From the NCBI RefSeq assembly GCF_900099685.1, contig NZ_FNDW01000005.1:62001-126000 (forward strand): a DNA stretch of 64,000 nucleotides, in the 5' to 3' direction. Below the pieces are notes generated by a model that saw only the letters and a list, made by a program, of their open reading frames with translations, was not told where the DNA came from and made no database searches. The stretch comes from Chryseobacterium taeanense (GTDB taxonomy: Bacteria > Bacteroidota > Bacteroidia > Flavobacteriales > Weeksellaceae). This document shows positions 8,974 to 17,600 of the stretch, piece after piece (the stretch's first letter is position 1; every line of letters starts with the position of its first letter). The position numbers and the translations under genes are program-made.

Positions 8974-9046
8974 TAGATTTATAAATCTGTAACTTCCTGT
9001 AAATGTGATTAAATATAATTTTTTTAAATTTAAAACTGTTCATTAT

Positions 9047-9073
9047 CGGACACTTTTTGTGCGGAAACGGACA
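9047..9073. promoter_or_regulatory. Candidate upstream activator sites for the sigma-54 regulator
   Basis: Within the 321-bp divergent spacer there are three CGGAMA hexamers: CGGACA 9047-9052, CGGAAA 9062-9067 and CGGACA 9068-9073. They lie about 75-115 bp upstream of the -24/-12 element, a normal position for enhancer-binding proteins. The remainder of the spacer holds a TTATAAATGAT direct repeat (9080-9090, 9094-9104) and an ATGAT/ATCAT palindrome (9100-9111). Both are AT-rich and possibly involved in DNA bending. Assignment to the regulator is inference. Confidence 0.4.
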
Positions 9074-9246
9074 TGTTAGTTATAAATGATGAATTATAAA
9101 TGATAAATCATTTTATTTTAGAGTAAAATTGATAACAGATGTACTAAAATAATTAGCAACAATATCAATAAAAATGGGCTGAAATCCATTTAAAAAAGTT
9201 GACAAAACAAAAAGGCTTTAGTCAAAATTTAAAACAATCTATTTAA

Positions 9247-10590
9247 ATGCGAAAAAAAGAGGCTCATATTTTAATTGTAGACGATGATGAAGACATTTTG
9301 TTTTCGGCGAGAGTCTGGCTGAAGAAATTTTTTACAGAGGTGAGCTGCCTCAGCCAGCCAAAAAATATACTGAAACTGATGTCGGAACATCAGATTGATG
9401 CTGTTTTACTGGATATGAATTTTCGGAAAGGTTTTGAAAACGGTCAGGATGGATTGTACTGGATGCAGGAAATTAAAGCATTAGAGCCTGAACTTCCGAT
9501 TATTCTGATGACAGCTTACGGCGAAGTTGAATTAGCGGTAGAAGCTCTGAAAAACGGCGCTTCCGATTTTATCCTGAAGCCCTGGAATAATGAAAAGCTT
9601 TATGCCTCCGTTAATCTTGCCGTCGACATTTCCCGGAAAAATAAAAAACTGAATCAGTGGGAAAACGTGAGCGTAAAAACTAATCAGTATCAGCTGGAAA
9701 CAAAATCATCTGTAATGGAGGAAGTGATGGATCAGATTGCAAAAGTTTCTGCGACCGATGCGAATGTTTTACTTTTAGGAGAAAACGGGACGGGAAAATA
9801 TGTGCTGGCAGAACATATTCATGAACTTTCCGAAAGGAAAAGCCAGCCTTTTGTTCACATTGATCTTGGAAGTCTTTCCGAAAACCTTTTTGAAGCGGAA
9901 CTTTTCGGGTACAAGAAAGGCGCATTTACAGATGCGCATCAGGATTATGCCGGGAAAATTGAAAATGCACAGAATGGAACGGTTTTCCTGGATGAAATCG
10001 GAAATCTACCGCTCCATCTTCAGACTAAATTGCTGAGTTTAATTCAAAACAGAAAATTATCGAGGATAGGGGAGACTAAAGAACGTTTGCTGGACGTAAG
10101 ATTTATTTTTGCCACTAATGAAAATCTTAAGAAAGCGGTGTCTGAAAATCGTTTCCGGAAAGATTTGTATTACAGAATTAATACGGTGGAATTGCTGATT
10201 CCTGCGTTAAGAGACCGACAGGAAGATATTCCGGATTTGGCAGATTATTTTCTGGAAAAATACAGACAAAAATATCACAAGCCCAAACTTTTTTTAAATG
10301 GAAGCCTGATTTCTGAGCTGATGAATTATTCCTGGCCGGGAAACATTCGTGAACTCGACCACTGTATTGAAAGAAGCGTCATTCTTTCCAACGATAAAAA
10401 CATGAAACTGCTAATGCCAAATGACGAGGAATCGGAGAAAACAGTTGTGAATCTTAATCTTGAGGAAATGGAAGAAATCCTGATTAAAAAAGCACTGAAA
10501 AAGCATCGTGGAAACATTTCCTTAGCAGCTGAAGATCTGGGATTGTCGAGAGCAGCGCTTTACAGAAGAATGGAAAAATTTGAGCTTTAA
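9247..10590 (+). CDS. Sigma-54-dependent response regulator (NtrC family)
   Basis: This 447-residue transcription activator has three domains. The receiver (1-120) has the acidic pocket DDDED (12-16), phospho-acceptor D56, T89 and K111. The AAA+ domain (about 150-385) has Walker A GENGTGKY (178-185), sigma-54 contact loop GAFTDA (225-230), Walker B VFLDE (246-250) and the RKDLYYRIN segment. A Fis-type HTH closes the protein (NISLAAEDLGLSRAALYRRM). The contact loop has D in place of the second G of GAFTGA, and Walker A ends in Y instead of E. The kinase gene follows 94 bp downstream, and the likely target is the divergent export operon with its -24/-12 promoter. Confidence 0.95.
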   Translation: MRKKEAHILIVDDDEDILFSARVWLKKFFTEVSCLSQPKNILKLMSEHQIDAVLLDMNFRKGFENGQDGLYWMQEIKALEPELPIILMTAYGEVELAVEALKNGASDFILKPWNNEKLYASVNLAVDISRKNKKLNQWENVSVKTNQYQLETKSSVMEEVMDQIAKVSATDANVLLLGENGTGKYVLAEHIHELSERKSQPFVHIDLGSLSENLFEAELFGYKKGAFTDAHQDYAGKIENAQNGTVFLDEIGNLPLHLQTKLLSLIQNRKLSRIGETKERLLDVRFIFATNENLKKAVSENRFRKDLYYRINTVELLIPALRDRQEDIPDLADYFLEKYRQKYHKPKLFLNGSLISELMNYSWPGNIRELDHCIERSVILSNDKNMKLLMPNDEESEKTVVNLNLEEMEEILIKKALKKHRGNISLAAEDLGLSRAALYRRMEKFEL

Positions 10591-10684
10591 TTTTGAAATA
10601 TTAATTATTTCTTCATTCATGAATGTTTAAGAATAAATAAGCATTGATATTAATAATTTTAAGGAAAGCATATTTATAAAAACT

Positions 10685-12001
10685 ATGAAAAGACATCAGT
10701 TTTTTGGGTTGATATTCATTCTGCTGGCGATTGTTTGCGGAATTGTCGCATTTGATTTTTATTCTCATAATAAATGGATTAACTGTATTTTATTTTCGTT
10801 CATAAGCTTGGTTTGTGTTATTATTGCGCAGAATTCGGTTTTGTCATACATCCGGAAAACTGAAAAATTGATTTTGGCCATCCGGAAAAAAGATTTTTCG
10901 CTGTTTCCGAAAACTGAAGGTAATATTCTGATCGATAATGCGGTAAAACTTTATTATCAAAGCAAAGAAGAACATCTTTCGCGGTCTTCTTACAAGCTTT
11001 TGTATGAGGAAATCCTCGGGCAGTTGGAAATAGGTCTGATGATTCTTTCTGAAAAGAACAATACCTGGGAAGTATTCTACGTGAACCCTGTTTTTCTTGA
11101 AATTCTGCAGATTCCGAAATACAATTCGTGGAACCTTTACGAAAAGAAAACGCCGGATTTTTATAAAATCATTGAACAAAGCCAATATGAAAATTCTCAG
11201 GAGTTTTTTGATATTTCGATTAATGAAAATACGAAGCAGTCTTACTCGCTCAGAACCAAAAAGGTGCAGAATGCCAGACACAGGTTCTGCATCATCAGCC
11301 TGGAATCTGTTCAGAAAATTATCGAACAAAAGGAAAAGCTTGCCTGGAATAACCTGATGAAAGTAATTTCTCATGAGCTTCTGAATACTCTTACACCGGT
11401 TAATAGCTTGATTCAGAATATGGAATATATTGCTAATCAGGATATTATAGGAAAGGAAGATCAACAGGACATGAAGGAAAGTCTGATGATTATTAATTCA
11501 AAATCAAAACAACTGCTTGATTTTGTAGATGATTACAGGCAGGTGGCAGAATTACCCAAACCTGTTTTTAAGACCATTTCTTTAGCAGATACTGTAGAAT
11601 CTGCACTTCATTTCCTGAAGCCCGAATTTGAACAAAAGAATATTGAGATCATCAATTCATTGGAAAACTATACGATTTCTGCAGATGAAAAAATGATTCA
11701 GCGGTGTCTTATAAATCTTTATCTGAATGCTATTTATGCAGTGTCTGAATGTAGCGAAAGGAGTATAAAGACTGAAATTAAAACAGTAAATAAACGAATT
11801 ATTCTAAGTATTGAAGATAGTGGAGCAGGAATTCAGAAAGAAATTCAGGATAAAATTTTTCTTCCATTTTTTACGACAAGAAGCGGTGGTTCCGGAATCG
11901 GATTGACACTGAGCAAAAGTATTGTCGAAGCGCACAAAGGCTACTTGAATTACAAACCTCTGGAACGTGGCAGCCGTTTTGAGATATGGTTTGTCAATTA
12001 A
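10685..12001 (+). CDS. Sensor histidine kinase, partner of the sigma-54 regulator
   Basis: This 438-residue membrane kinase has two N-terminal TMs (about 7-24 and 32-50) with almost no periplasmic loop, so it probably senses a membrane or cytoplasmic signal. A PAS-like region (about 90-210, with EVFYVNPVFLEILQI) follows. The dimerisation/phospho-acceptor helix has H230 in SHELLNTLTPV. The ATPase domain carries an N box (LYLNAIYAV), a G1 box (DSGAGI) and a G2 box (GGSGIGLTLSKSIV, about 402-415). It has the compact design common for kinases of NtrC-type partners. It lies downstream of the regulator gene and ends at a bidirectional terminator. Confidence 0.94.
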   Translation: MKRHQFFGLIFILLAIVCGIVAFDFYSHNKWINCILFSFISLVCVIIAQNSVLSYIRKTEKLILAIRKKDFSLFPKTEGNILIDNAVKLYYQSKEEHLSRSSYKLLYEEILGQLEIGLMILSEKNNTWEVFYVNPVFLEILQIPKYNSWNLYEKKTPDFYKIIEQSQYENSQEFFDISINENTKQSYSLRTKKVQNARHRFCIISLESVQKIIEQKEKLAWNNLMKVISHELLNTLTPVNSLIQNMEYIANQDIIGKEDQQDMKESLMIINSKSKQLLDFVDDYRQVAELPKPVFKTISLADTVESALHFLKPEFEQKNIEIINSLENYTISADEKMIQRCLINLYLNAIYAVSECSERSIKTEIKTVNKRIILSIEDSGAGIQKEIQDKIFLPFFTTRSGGSGIGLTLSKSIVEAHKGYLNYKPLERGSRFEIWFVN

Positions 12002-12040
12002 ATTTTGATTGATTATAAAGTTTTTCCAGCACAAAATAAA

Positions 12041-12080
12041 ACCGGAAAATCCGATGGTTGAGGTTTTCCGGTGATAATTT
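12041..12080. terminator. Bidirectional terminator between convergent genes
   Basis: ACCGGAAAA (12041-12049) pairs with TTTTCCGGT (12064-12072) around a 14-nt loop. It is followed by a T-rich tail on the plus strand and TTTATTTTGT on the minus strand. It lies between the kinase stop and the stop of the convergent HTH gene. Confidence 0.8.
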
Positions 12081-12111
12081 TTAGCGATTTTAATATCGGC
12101 TTTGTCTGTTT

Positions 12112-12411
12112 CTACAATTCTTCTTCCAGAATACTGATGATGCGGTCGATAACGTGTTGTTTTCTGTATTTTTTATGATATTCAGCTCTGGGTTCAGAAA
12201 CAATCTGGTCGTGTTCTTTACTGAAAAGGGCATAAAGATCTATTTCCGGATGATGTTCAATGTACCACACCAAAAAAGTAAGAGGCATTGCATTTTTGCC
12301 TGAAAAATATAGCTGAATCGACTGCGGTGTCGCACCATATGCTTTGGCGATTTCTGTCATTGTTTCGCCTTTTCCCTTGCTGTACTCACGGATCTTCTCG
12401 TAAATTTTCAT
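12112..12411 (-). CDS. Small helix-turn-helix protein
   Basis: This 99-residue cytoplasmic protein has an HTH core at about 14-40 (GETMTEIAKAYGATPQSIQLYFSGKNAMPLTFLVWYI). The core resembles XRE/phage repressor domains, in which the protein is chosen by cell state through a starvation or phase signal. The tail (60-99) is charged and helical, ending IDRIISILEEEL, and may dimerise. It is probably a DNA-binding regulator; its targets are unknown. The nearest candidate is the divergent small gene at 12572, which shares the 160-bp AT-rich spacer. No partner gene is in an operon with it. Confidence 0.6.
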   Translation of the reverse strand: MKIYEKIREYSKGKGETMTEIAKAYGATPQSIQLYFSGKNAMPLTFLVWYIEHHPEIDLYALFSKEHDQIVSEPRAEYHKKYRKQHVIDRIISILEEEL

Positions 12412-12473
12412 ATTGAGTAGCTTCTTTGTGTTAATTTTTAGACAATAAAATAGTGTAAAATTTTCAATATTTT

Positions 12474-12503
12474 ATTGTTTTTAAATATATAATTGTATAT
12501 TTG
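12474..12503 (+). promoter_or_regulatory. Bacteroidota-type promoter for the 78-residue protein gene
   Basis: A TATATTTG -7 box (12496-12503) exactly fits TAnnTTTG. ATTG (12474-12477) lies 18 bp upstream, close to the usual TTTG/TTG -33 element. The box is 68 bp before the start at 12572. Confidence 0.6.
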
Positions 12504-12571
12504 TTTTCTAATTCTCTTTGAGACAAATACAAAATTACGAAAAAAGGTTAAAATAAAATTTATTAATTTTT

Positions 12572-12808
12572 ATGAGCGAATCGATATATACCTGCCATCA
12601 GAAAATAATTGATGAAAAGTTTGATTTTATTGACCAATGGCTACCGGCGCGTTATACGGATTCAGTGAATATTTTTCTTAAAAAGGAATCAAAAGATGCC
12701 AATTATATCAGACAGGTAAGAATGAGGAAAATAAATGATGAGAAAGTGACGGATGCACTTTACAAAGTTTCTCTTGTTAATAAATTACAGGTAGAGATAG
12801 GAACTTAA
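12572..12808 (+). CDS. Small protein of unknown function (78 aa)
   Basis: I do not recognise a family. The product is hydrophilic and mixed-charge, with no signal peptide or TM. The N-terminal half (MSESIYTCHQKIIDEKFDFIDQWLPARYTDSVNIFLKK) looks like two helices with aromatic residues. The second half is Lys/Arg/Asp rich (ANYIRQVRMRKINDEKVTDALYKVSLVNKLQVEIGT). A good promoter box upstream (12474-12503) and normal codon use support a real gene. The short helices and basic surface would suit a nucleic-acid-binding or antitoxin-like protein, but nothing in the sequence proves that. Confidence 0.6.
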   Translation: MSESIYTCHQKIIDEKFDFIDQWLPARYTDSVNIFLKKESKDANYIRQVRMRKINDEKVTDALYKVSLVNKLQVEIGT

Positions 12809-12914
12809 TTAAAAAAAATAAGTAAATTTGATTTTTTAAAAATATAATTCAGTTAAAATTCAAGCATTTAGGAACTCGATGTAGAGTTTAATTATTAAAA
12901 ACAACACAATAACT

Positions 12915-13109
12915 ATGGAAAAAAAAGCAGCGGTAATCACCGAATGTTTAAAATGTAAAGCACGATACAAGAATTATTTCAATTTATCTCCTTGCTGCCA
13001 GTCACTTGTTTTAAAAGTAGACGAAAACGGAAACCGTACCAATATTACTTTTCTCAGTGCCTTAGCGAAACCCCGTCATCATATAGCAAAGAAAATAACT
13101 ACAGAATAA
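12915..13109 (+). CDS. Cys4 mini-protein (putative zinc ribbon, 64 aa)
   Basis: This 64-residue basic protein has cysteines C11-x2-C14 and C27-C28 (ECLKCKARYKNYF...SPCCQS), a likely single-zinc knuckle. A lysine/histidine-rich tail follows (KPRHHIAKKITTE). There is no signal peptide. It is followed by a strong rho-independent terminator (13134-13166), which supports transcription on this strand. The family is unknown. Zinc ribbons of this size often bind nucleic acid or act as small adaptors, but this is inference. Confidence 0.65.
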   Translation: MEKKAAVITECLKCKARYKNYFNLSPCCQSLVLKVDENGNRTNITFLSALAKPRHHIAKKITTE

Positions 13110-13133
13110 GAGTTTAAGCAATTGTTTTGGTAT

Positions 13134-13166
13134 CCCGCAGACGTTTTTTTAAGTCTGCGGGTTTTT
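13134..13166 (+). terminator. Rho-independent terminator
   Basis: CCCGCAGAC (13134-13142) pairs perfectly with GTCTGCGGG (13153-13161). TTTTT (13162-13166) follows directly. It ends the transcript of the Cys4 mini-protein gene. Confidence 0.92.
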
Positions 13167-13280
13167 ATCTTGATTGTAAAGGATTTAAAAATCTATCAAT
13201 TATCTGTGAAAGTGGATTTGTATTTTAAAATTAGTTTAAACAAATGCCTTGGTATAACATTGAATGTATTTCATTTCTCA

Positions 13281-14516
13281 TTAATTACTCAGCTTTTTGA
13301 TGACTTTTTCAACCGTTACTCCCTGAATGATAATTGAAAAGATAACAATAACAAATGTAATCGAAACGATAATATTTTTGAATGGGCTGGCTGGAAGAGA
13401 TAAGGATAATGCGATCGATATTCCGCCTCTGAGTCCTCCCCATGTCATAATAAGCAAAGACCTTGTTCCAAACGATTTTTTAAACCGAAAAAGAAGAGAG
13501 GGAAAATACAATGAGAAAAAGCGAACCAAAATAATCGCTAAGGCCATGATAATCCCGATGATAAGATAATTTAAGTCAAAAGCCACAATAACGATTTCCA
13601 GTCCAATAAGCATAAAAAGAATAGCATTTAGCACCTCATCCGTTACTTCCCAGAACTTTCCGAGATAATCTCGTGTGACATCACTCATCGCAAGCTCTTT
13701 ACCGCGATTTCCGGTCATTATACCTGCTACAACCATAGCCAAAGGGCCTGAAACATGAAGATAGTGACACATACTGTAACCCCCCATTACCATGGCAAGA
13801 GAAATGAGAATTTCTGTTTGAAAATGATCGATAGATTTCATCATTCGATAGCCAATGTATCCGATAACAAGACCCATGAGTATCCCTCCGAAAGCTTCCC
13901 TGAAGAAAAGCAATCCAATATCTTTTATGCCAAAATTTTCTATTCCTCCCACTGCTATTTTTAATAAAGTGGCAAAAATAACTACTCCGATACCATCATT
14001 GAAAAGTGATTCTCCCACAATATTGGTTTCAATTTTTTTGGAAAGATTGGCTTTCTTAAGAATTCCCATCACGGCAATAGGGTCTGTCGGTGAAATCAAA
14101 GCTCCAAAAAGAAGACAGTAGATAAGAGGCACATTCTGATCAAACAATGGCAAAATATAAAACAACGAAAATCCAACAGCTGCTGTTGAAATTAATGTTC
14201 CCAGCGTGGCAAAGCTGATGATGCTTTTTGAAGACTCACGCAAATCGGGAACCGATACGTGCAGCGAACCGGCAAACAAAAGAAAACTCAGTAAAATCCC
14301 CAGAAGAAATTCCGAAAAATCGATCAATAATAATTTTTCTCTAATCATTTCGGTAAATCCTGCCGAAAAATATCCTGCCACAATCACTCCCAACGCGGCA
14401 AGAACTCCCATCAGCATGAGGCTGATCCCGGAAGGAAGTCTGAAAAGTTTTACATTTAAATAAGAAAAAAAGGCAGCCAGCGTGATGAGGCTGGAAAATA
14501 ATATAAATAGTTCCAT
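13281..14516 (-). CDS. Cation:proton antiporter, NhaP/CPA1 family
   Basis: This 411-residue inner-membrane protein has about 12 TM segments. Family segments include LLFGALISPTDPIAVMGILKK (about 139-159), with the transport-site TDP, and VGESLFNDGIGVVIF (about 168-182), with the conserved ND. It also has WGGLRGGISIALSLSLP near 360-376. These are diagnostic for CPA1 Na+(K+)/H+ exchangers, which export sodium or potassium in exchange for protons. The protein ends soon after the last TM (VEKVIKKLSN), without the long cytoplasmic tail of some NhaP proteins. It is a monocistronic gene, upstream of and co-directional with nothing related. Confidence 0.92.
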   Translation of the reverse strand: MELFILFSSLITLAAFFSYLNVKLFRLPSGISLMLMGVLAALGVIVAGYFSAGFTEMIREKLLLIDFSEFLLGILLSFLLFAGSLHVSVPDLRESSKSIISFATLGTLISTAAVGFSLFYILPLFDQNVPLIYCLLFGALISPTDPIAVMGILKKANLSKKIETNIVGESLFNDGIGVVIFATLLKIAVGGIENFGIKDIGLLFFREAFGGILMGLVIGYIGYRMMKSIDHFQTEILISLAMVMGGYSMCHYLHVSGPLAMVVAGIMTGNRGKELAMSDVTRDYLGKFWEVTDEVLNAILFMLIGLEIVIVAFDLNYLIIGIIMALAIILVRFFSLYFPSLLFRFKKSFGTRSLLIMTWGGLRGGISIALSLSLPASPFKNIIVSITFVIVIFSIIIQGVTVEKVIKKLSN

Positions 14517-14594
14517 GTGTTAAAGTAGAATTCCTTACAAAAGTAGTGAAGTTTTATTTGTAAATATAGGGTAGAAGTGGCAATGCTTCTGAGA

Positions 14595-14629
14595 AATAAT
14601 TAACTGCACTGAATGTGCAGTCAATTATT
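14595..14629 (-). terminator. Hairpin after the giant ATPase gene
   Basis: AATAATTAACTGCAC (14595-14609) pairs at 14 of 15 positions with 14615-14629, with a 5-nt loop. It lies 16 bp past the ATPase stop. There is no long T tract on the minus strand, so termination or 3'-end protection are both possible. Confidence 0.6.
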
Positions 14630-14644
14630 AATACAAAATCATCG

Positions 14645-17600
14645 TTAGCTGTTTTTGAGCACATCTTTTATTCCGTCGAGTCCCTCGCTGAACTGTGCCA
14701 GAAGCGCAATCACCTGTGTCATTCGGTCATTTTCGCCCAAGCCTTTTAATGTCTTGTTTTTTACGAATGTTTTTTTAATTTCTTCCCAACGCAGTTTTTC
14801 GTCTTCAGAAATCAAATCCATTAAGTCTTTTAATTTAAGCATATTCGATTCTGCTCCGTTTGTGAGTGTTTGAGATTCGTTCTGATAATGATTCAGCACC
14901 ATCTGGGTTACTTCCTCATTTTTAAGAATCGGCTGAATCTGGCTAATCAGCTTATTCATATTCCGGTAAGAGCCCTGCAATTTGAAAGCGGGTTCGTTTC
15001 TGTATTCATCTGACATGGCTGCAGAAGCGATGTATTGTCTGTTGACTTTTAAAACAACATCTCTTACTTTTAATGTATTTTCAAGCACTTTTCTGAAATC
15101 TGAAATTTCGTTTGAACTGAAGTTTCCGGCCAGCTCCACATTGGGTGAGTCTGATAGAATGCTGTCGTACAGATTGTAAAGATTATCCATTCCAAATTGA
15201 GTCAACCGGGTAAGATAATCGTTGGACATTAAAGCATTTTCAATTAAACTTAAATCAAATAACTCTGTTTTACTGCCCGAAATTTCACCCAAATTATACG
15301 TATCGGAACGGTTTGCCAGCATATCAGGAATTCTGAATTTCTCACCGCTTTCCGTGTAAGGATTTCCGGCCATCACCAGACAGAAACGTTTTGATCTTAA
15401 GTCGTAAGTTTTGCTTTCTCCATTATAAATTCCTTCAATTTTTCTTTGCCCGTCAGCCAGGGAAATGAATTTTTGCAAAAACTCAGGGTTACAATGCTGG
15501 ATGTCATCAAGGTATAACATTACGTTGTCACCCATCTCAAAGGCCAGGTTAAGTTTTTCGAGTTCCTGTTTTGCTCCTGCATTTTTTGCTTCATTCGGAT
15601 CGGTGGAAACAATATCATGGCCGATTGATGGCCCGTTGATTTTCATGAAAACCAATCCCATTCGGTCTGCCATGTATTCCATTAAGGTTGTTTTTCCGTA
15701 ACCCGGCGGCGAAACTAGCAGCAGCATTCCCATTCTGTCGGTACGTTTGTCGTTTCCGACGGTTCCCAGCTGCTTGGCCAAATTGGCTCCGATTAATGGG
15801 AAATACACTTCGCTGATTAATCTGTTTCTTACAAATGAACTCAAAACCTGAGATTTGAAAGTATCTATTTTCAGAGCTTTCTTTTTATCGTGTACCCATT
15901 TCGCTTTCAGTTCCTGAAGCTGTCTGTATTTCGGAACCACCACTTCATTGAAGTGGGATAATCGTGAACTAAATTCATAATAATTTAATGTATAATCTGC
16001 ATCTTTTTCTAATGATTTCAATCCTTTCAGAACTGTTTCATAGGTAATATGATGAATATTTTTAGCATCAAAATTCTGTGTTATGAAAAATACAGTCGTT
16101 TCTTTTTTTATTTCATCTTCAAAATTCGATTCGGAGTTCGATAAAAACGCATCCAAAGCACTCTCAGCAATAGAAAAACAAGCTGCAGGATATGCCTTTA
16201 AAGTATTGAGCTGGTCGATAAATTCTAAATCTTTTCCTTTTTCTTTTAAATCTTTTAAAAATGATTCATACAACAAGCCTGCTTTTTCCGAAACCAAAAA
16301 TGCGGACTTATTTTCTCTTTTCAGATAAACTGCAGCGTTCAGCTCATTTATATCCGTAAAAAAATGATTATTCAAAGCAAATGAATGTATTTCCTTCGAC
16401 AGTTGCTCATTGAGATGCTGAAAACCACTGTCTGTTGCAAATGATTTTGAAATTAAATCTGCTGCTTCAAACTGCTTCTGATAATAGTCTTTTCTTTCTT
16501 CATCCAGAAAATGCCAGAACAGTTGTGCTAAAGCTCTTTCTTTCGGAGTAAACTGCATCAGTCCCAATTCATTGTGCATCTGCTGAAGTTTGGAAACAAT
16601 CGTTAATGCATCTTCATCATGAATTCCCTTTACCAAACCTTCCCCAAAATGTTCTGTCATAAACTGCTGAATACCATTTCTATTTTGTGTTTCGGTATTG
16701 ATGCTTTTATTATTTGAAAAAATATTCCATGCTAAATATTCAAAACGTTTTACCGTAGCATTCTCCGAAATATATTCCTGATTCCAGACTTCTTTGTAAT
16801 CTGAAATGGCTTCAAAATGTAAAGGCTCATAAAATGCAGTTCCTGTAAGATGATAATAATACTGTGCATTTTTCATCACCAGCGTCAGGTCTAATTTCTG
16901 ACGGTTCACTGCAAATTTATAATCGCCCAAAGCAATAATATTGTCGCCGTCTGCATAAATCTCCTTCTTATCTTTCAGCTTTCTTGATGCTTCCTGTTGG
17001 GAAGTTTTAAGCAAAGTCTGGATTTCTTCCGCTTTCGCAGAATCTTCCATTTCCATGAGCTGTCTCGAAATATCACGGACTTTCTCCACCATTAAATCGG
17101 TCGCAAAATAGCCGTTGATCTCATTTTCGGAATCAAAAGATTCTGCTTTGGTCTGAACGGATTTTAAAATTCGCTGTGCAGAATCGTACAGACTTTGCGT
17201 GCGTTTGTTTCTAGTTTCAGTCAGCTGAACTCTTTTATTTTGAAAATGACCGTAAACTTCTTCACGTTTTTCACCAATATTCTGAATAAATTCATCGAAA
17301 TCAACAAATTTTGTTTCCATTTCTTCCAGCAAAATGGAAAGTTTTGTCAAATATTCATCACATTTTTCCGGTGTCTGAGACAATTCAAGAAAATTAATCA
17401 CCGATTGGTCAAACAAAGTCATCTGCGCCTGAAAATCGGCAGATAATTCCTTTCCGGAAATTTCTCTTTTTCTTTTTGAAAGTTCTAGCCGTTCCTGATT
17501 TAACCTTGCAAAAATCACCGAAATATTTTCGATAATCTGTGTAGACAGTGAAGTGTCTTCAATTTTTAAATTATTGACAATATCCACCAAAAGCTCAAGC

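Noticed and set aside
10844..11464. 206-codon ORF opposite the histidine kinase
   Set aside because: Phe/Arg-rich shadow of the kinase reading frame; the kinase motifs are on the other strand.
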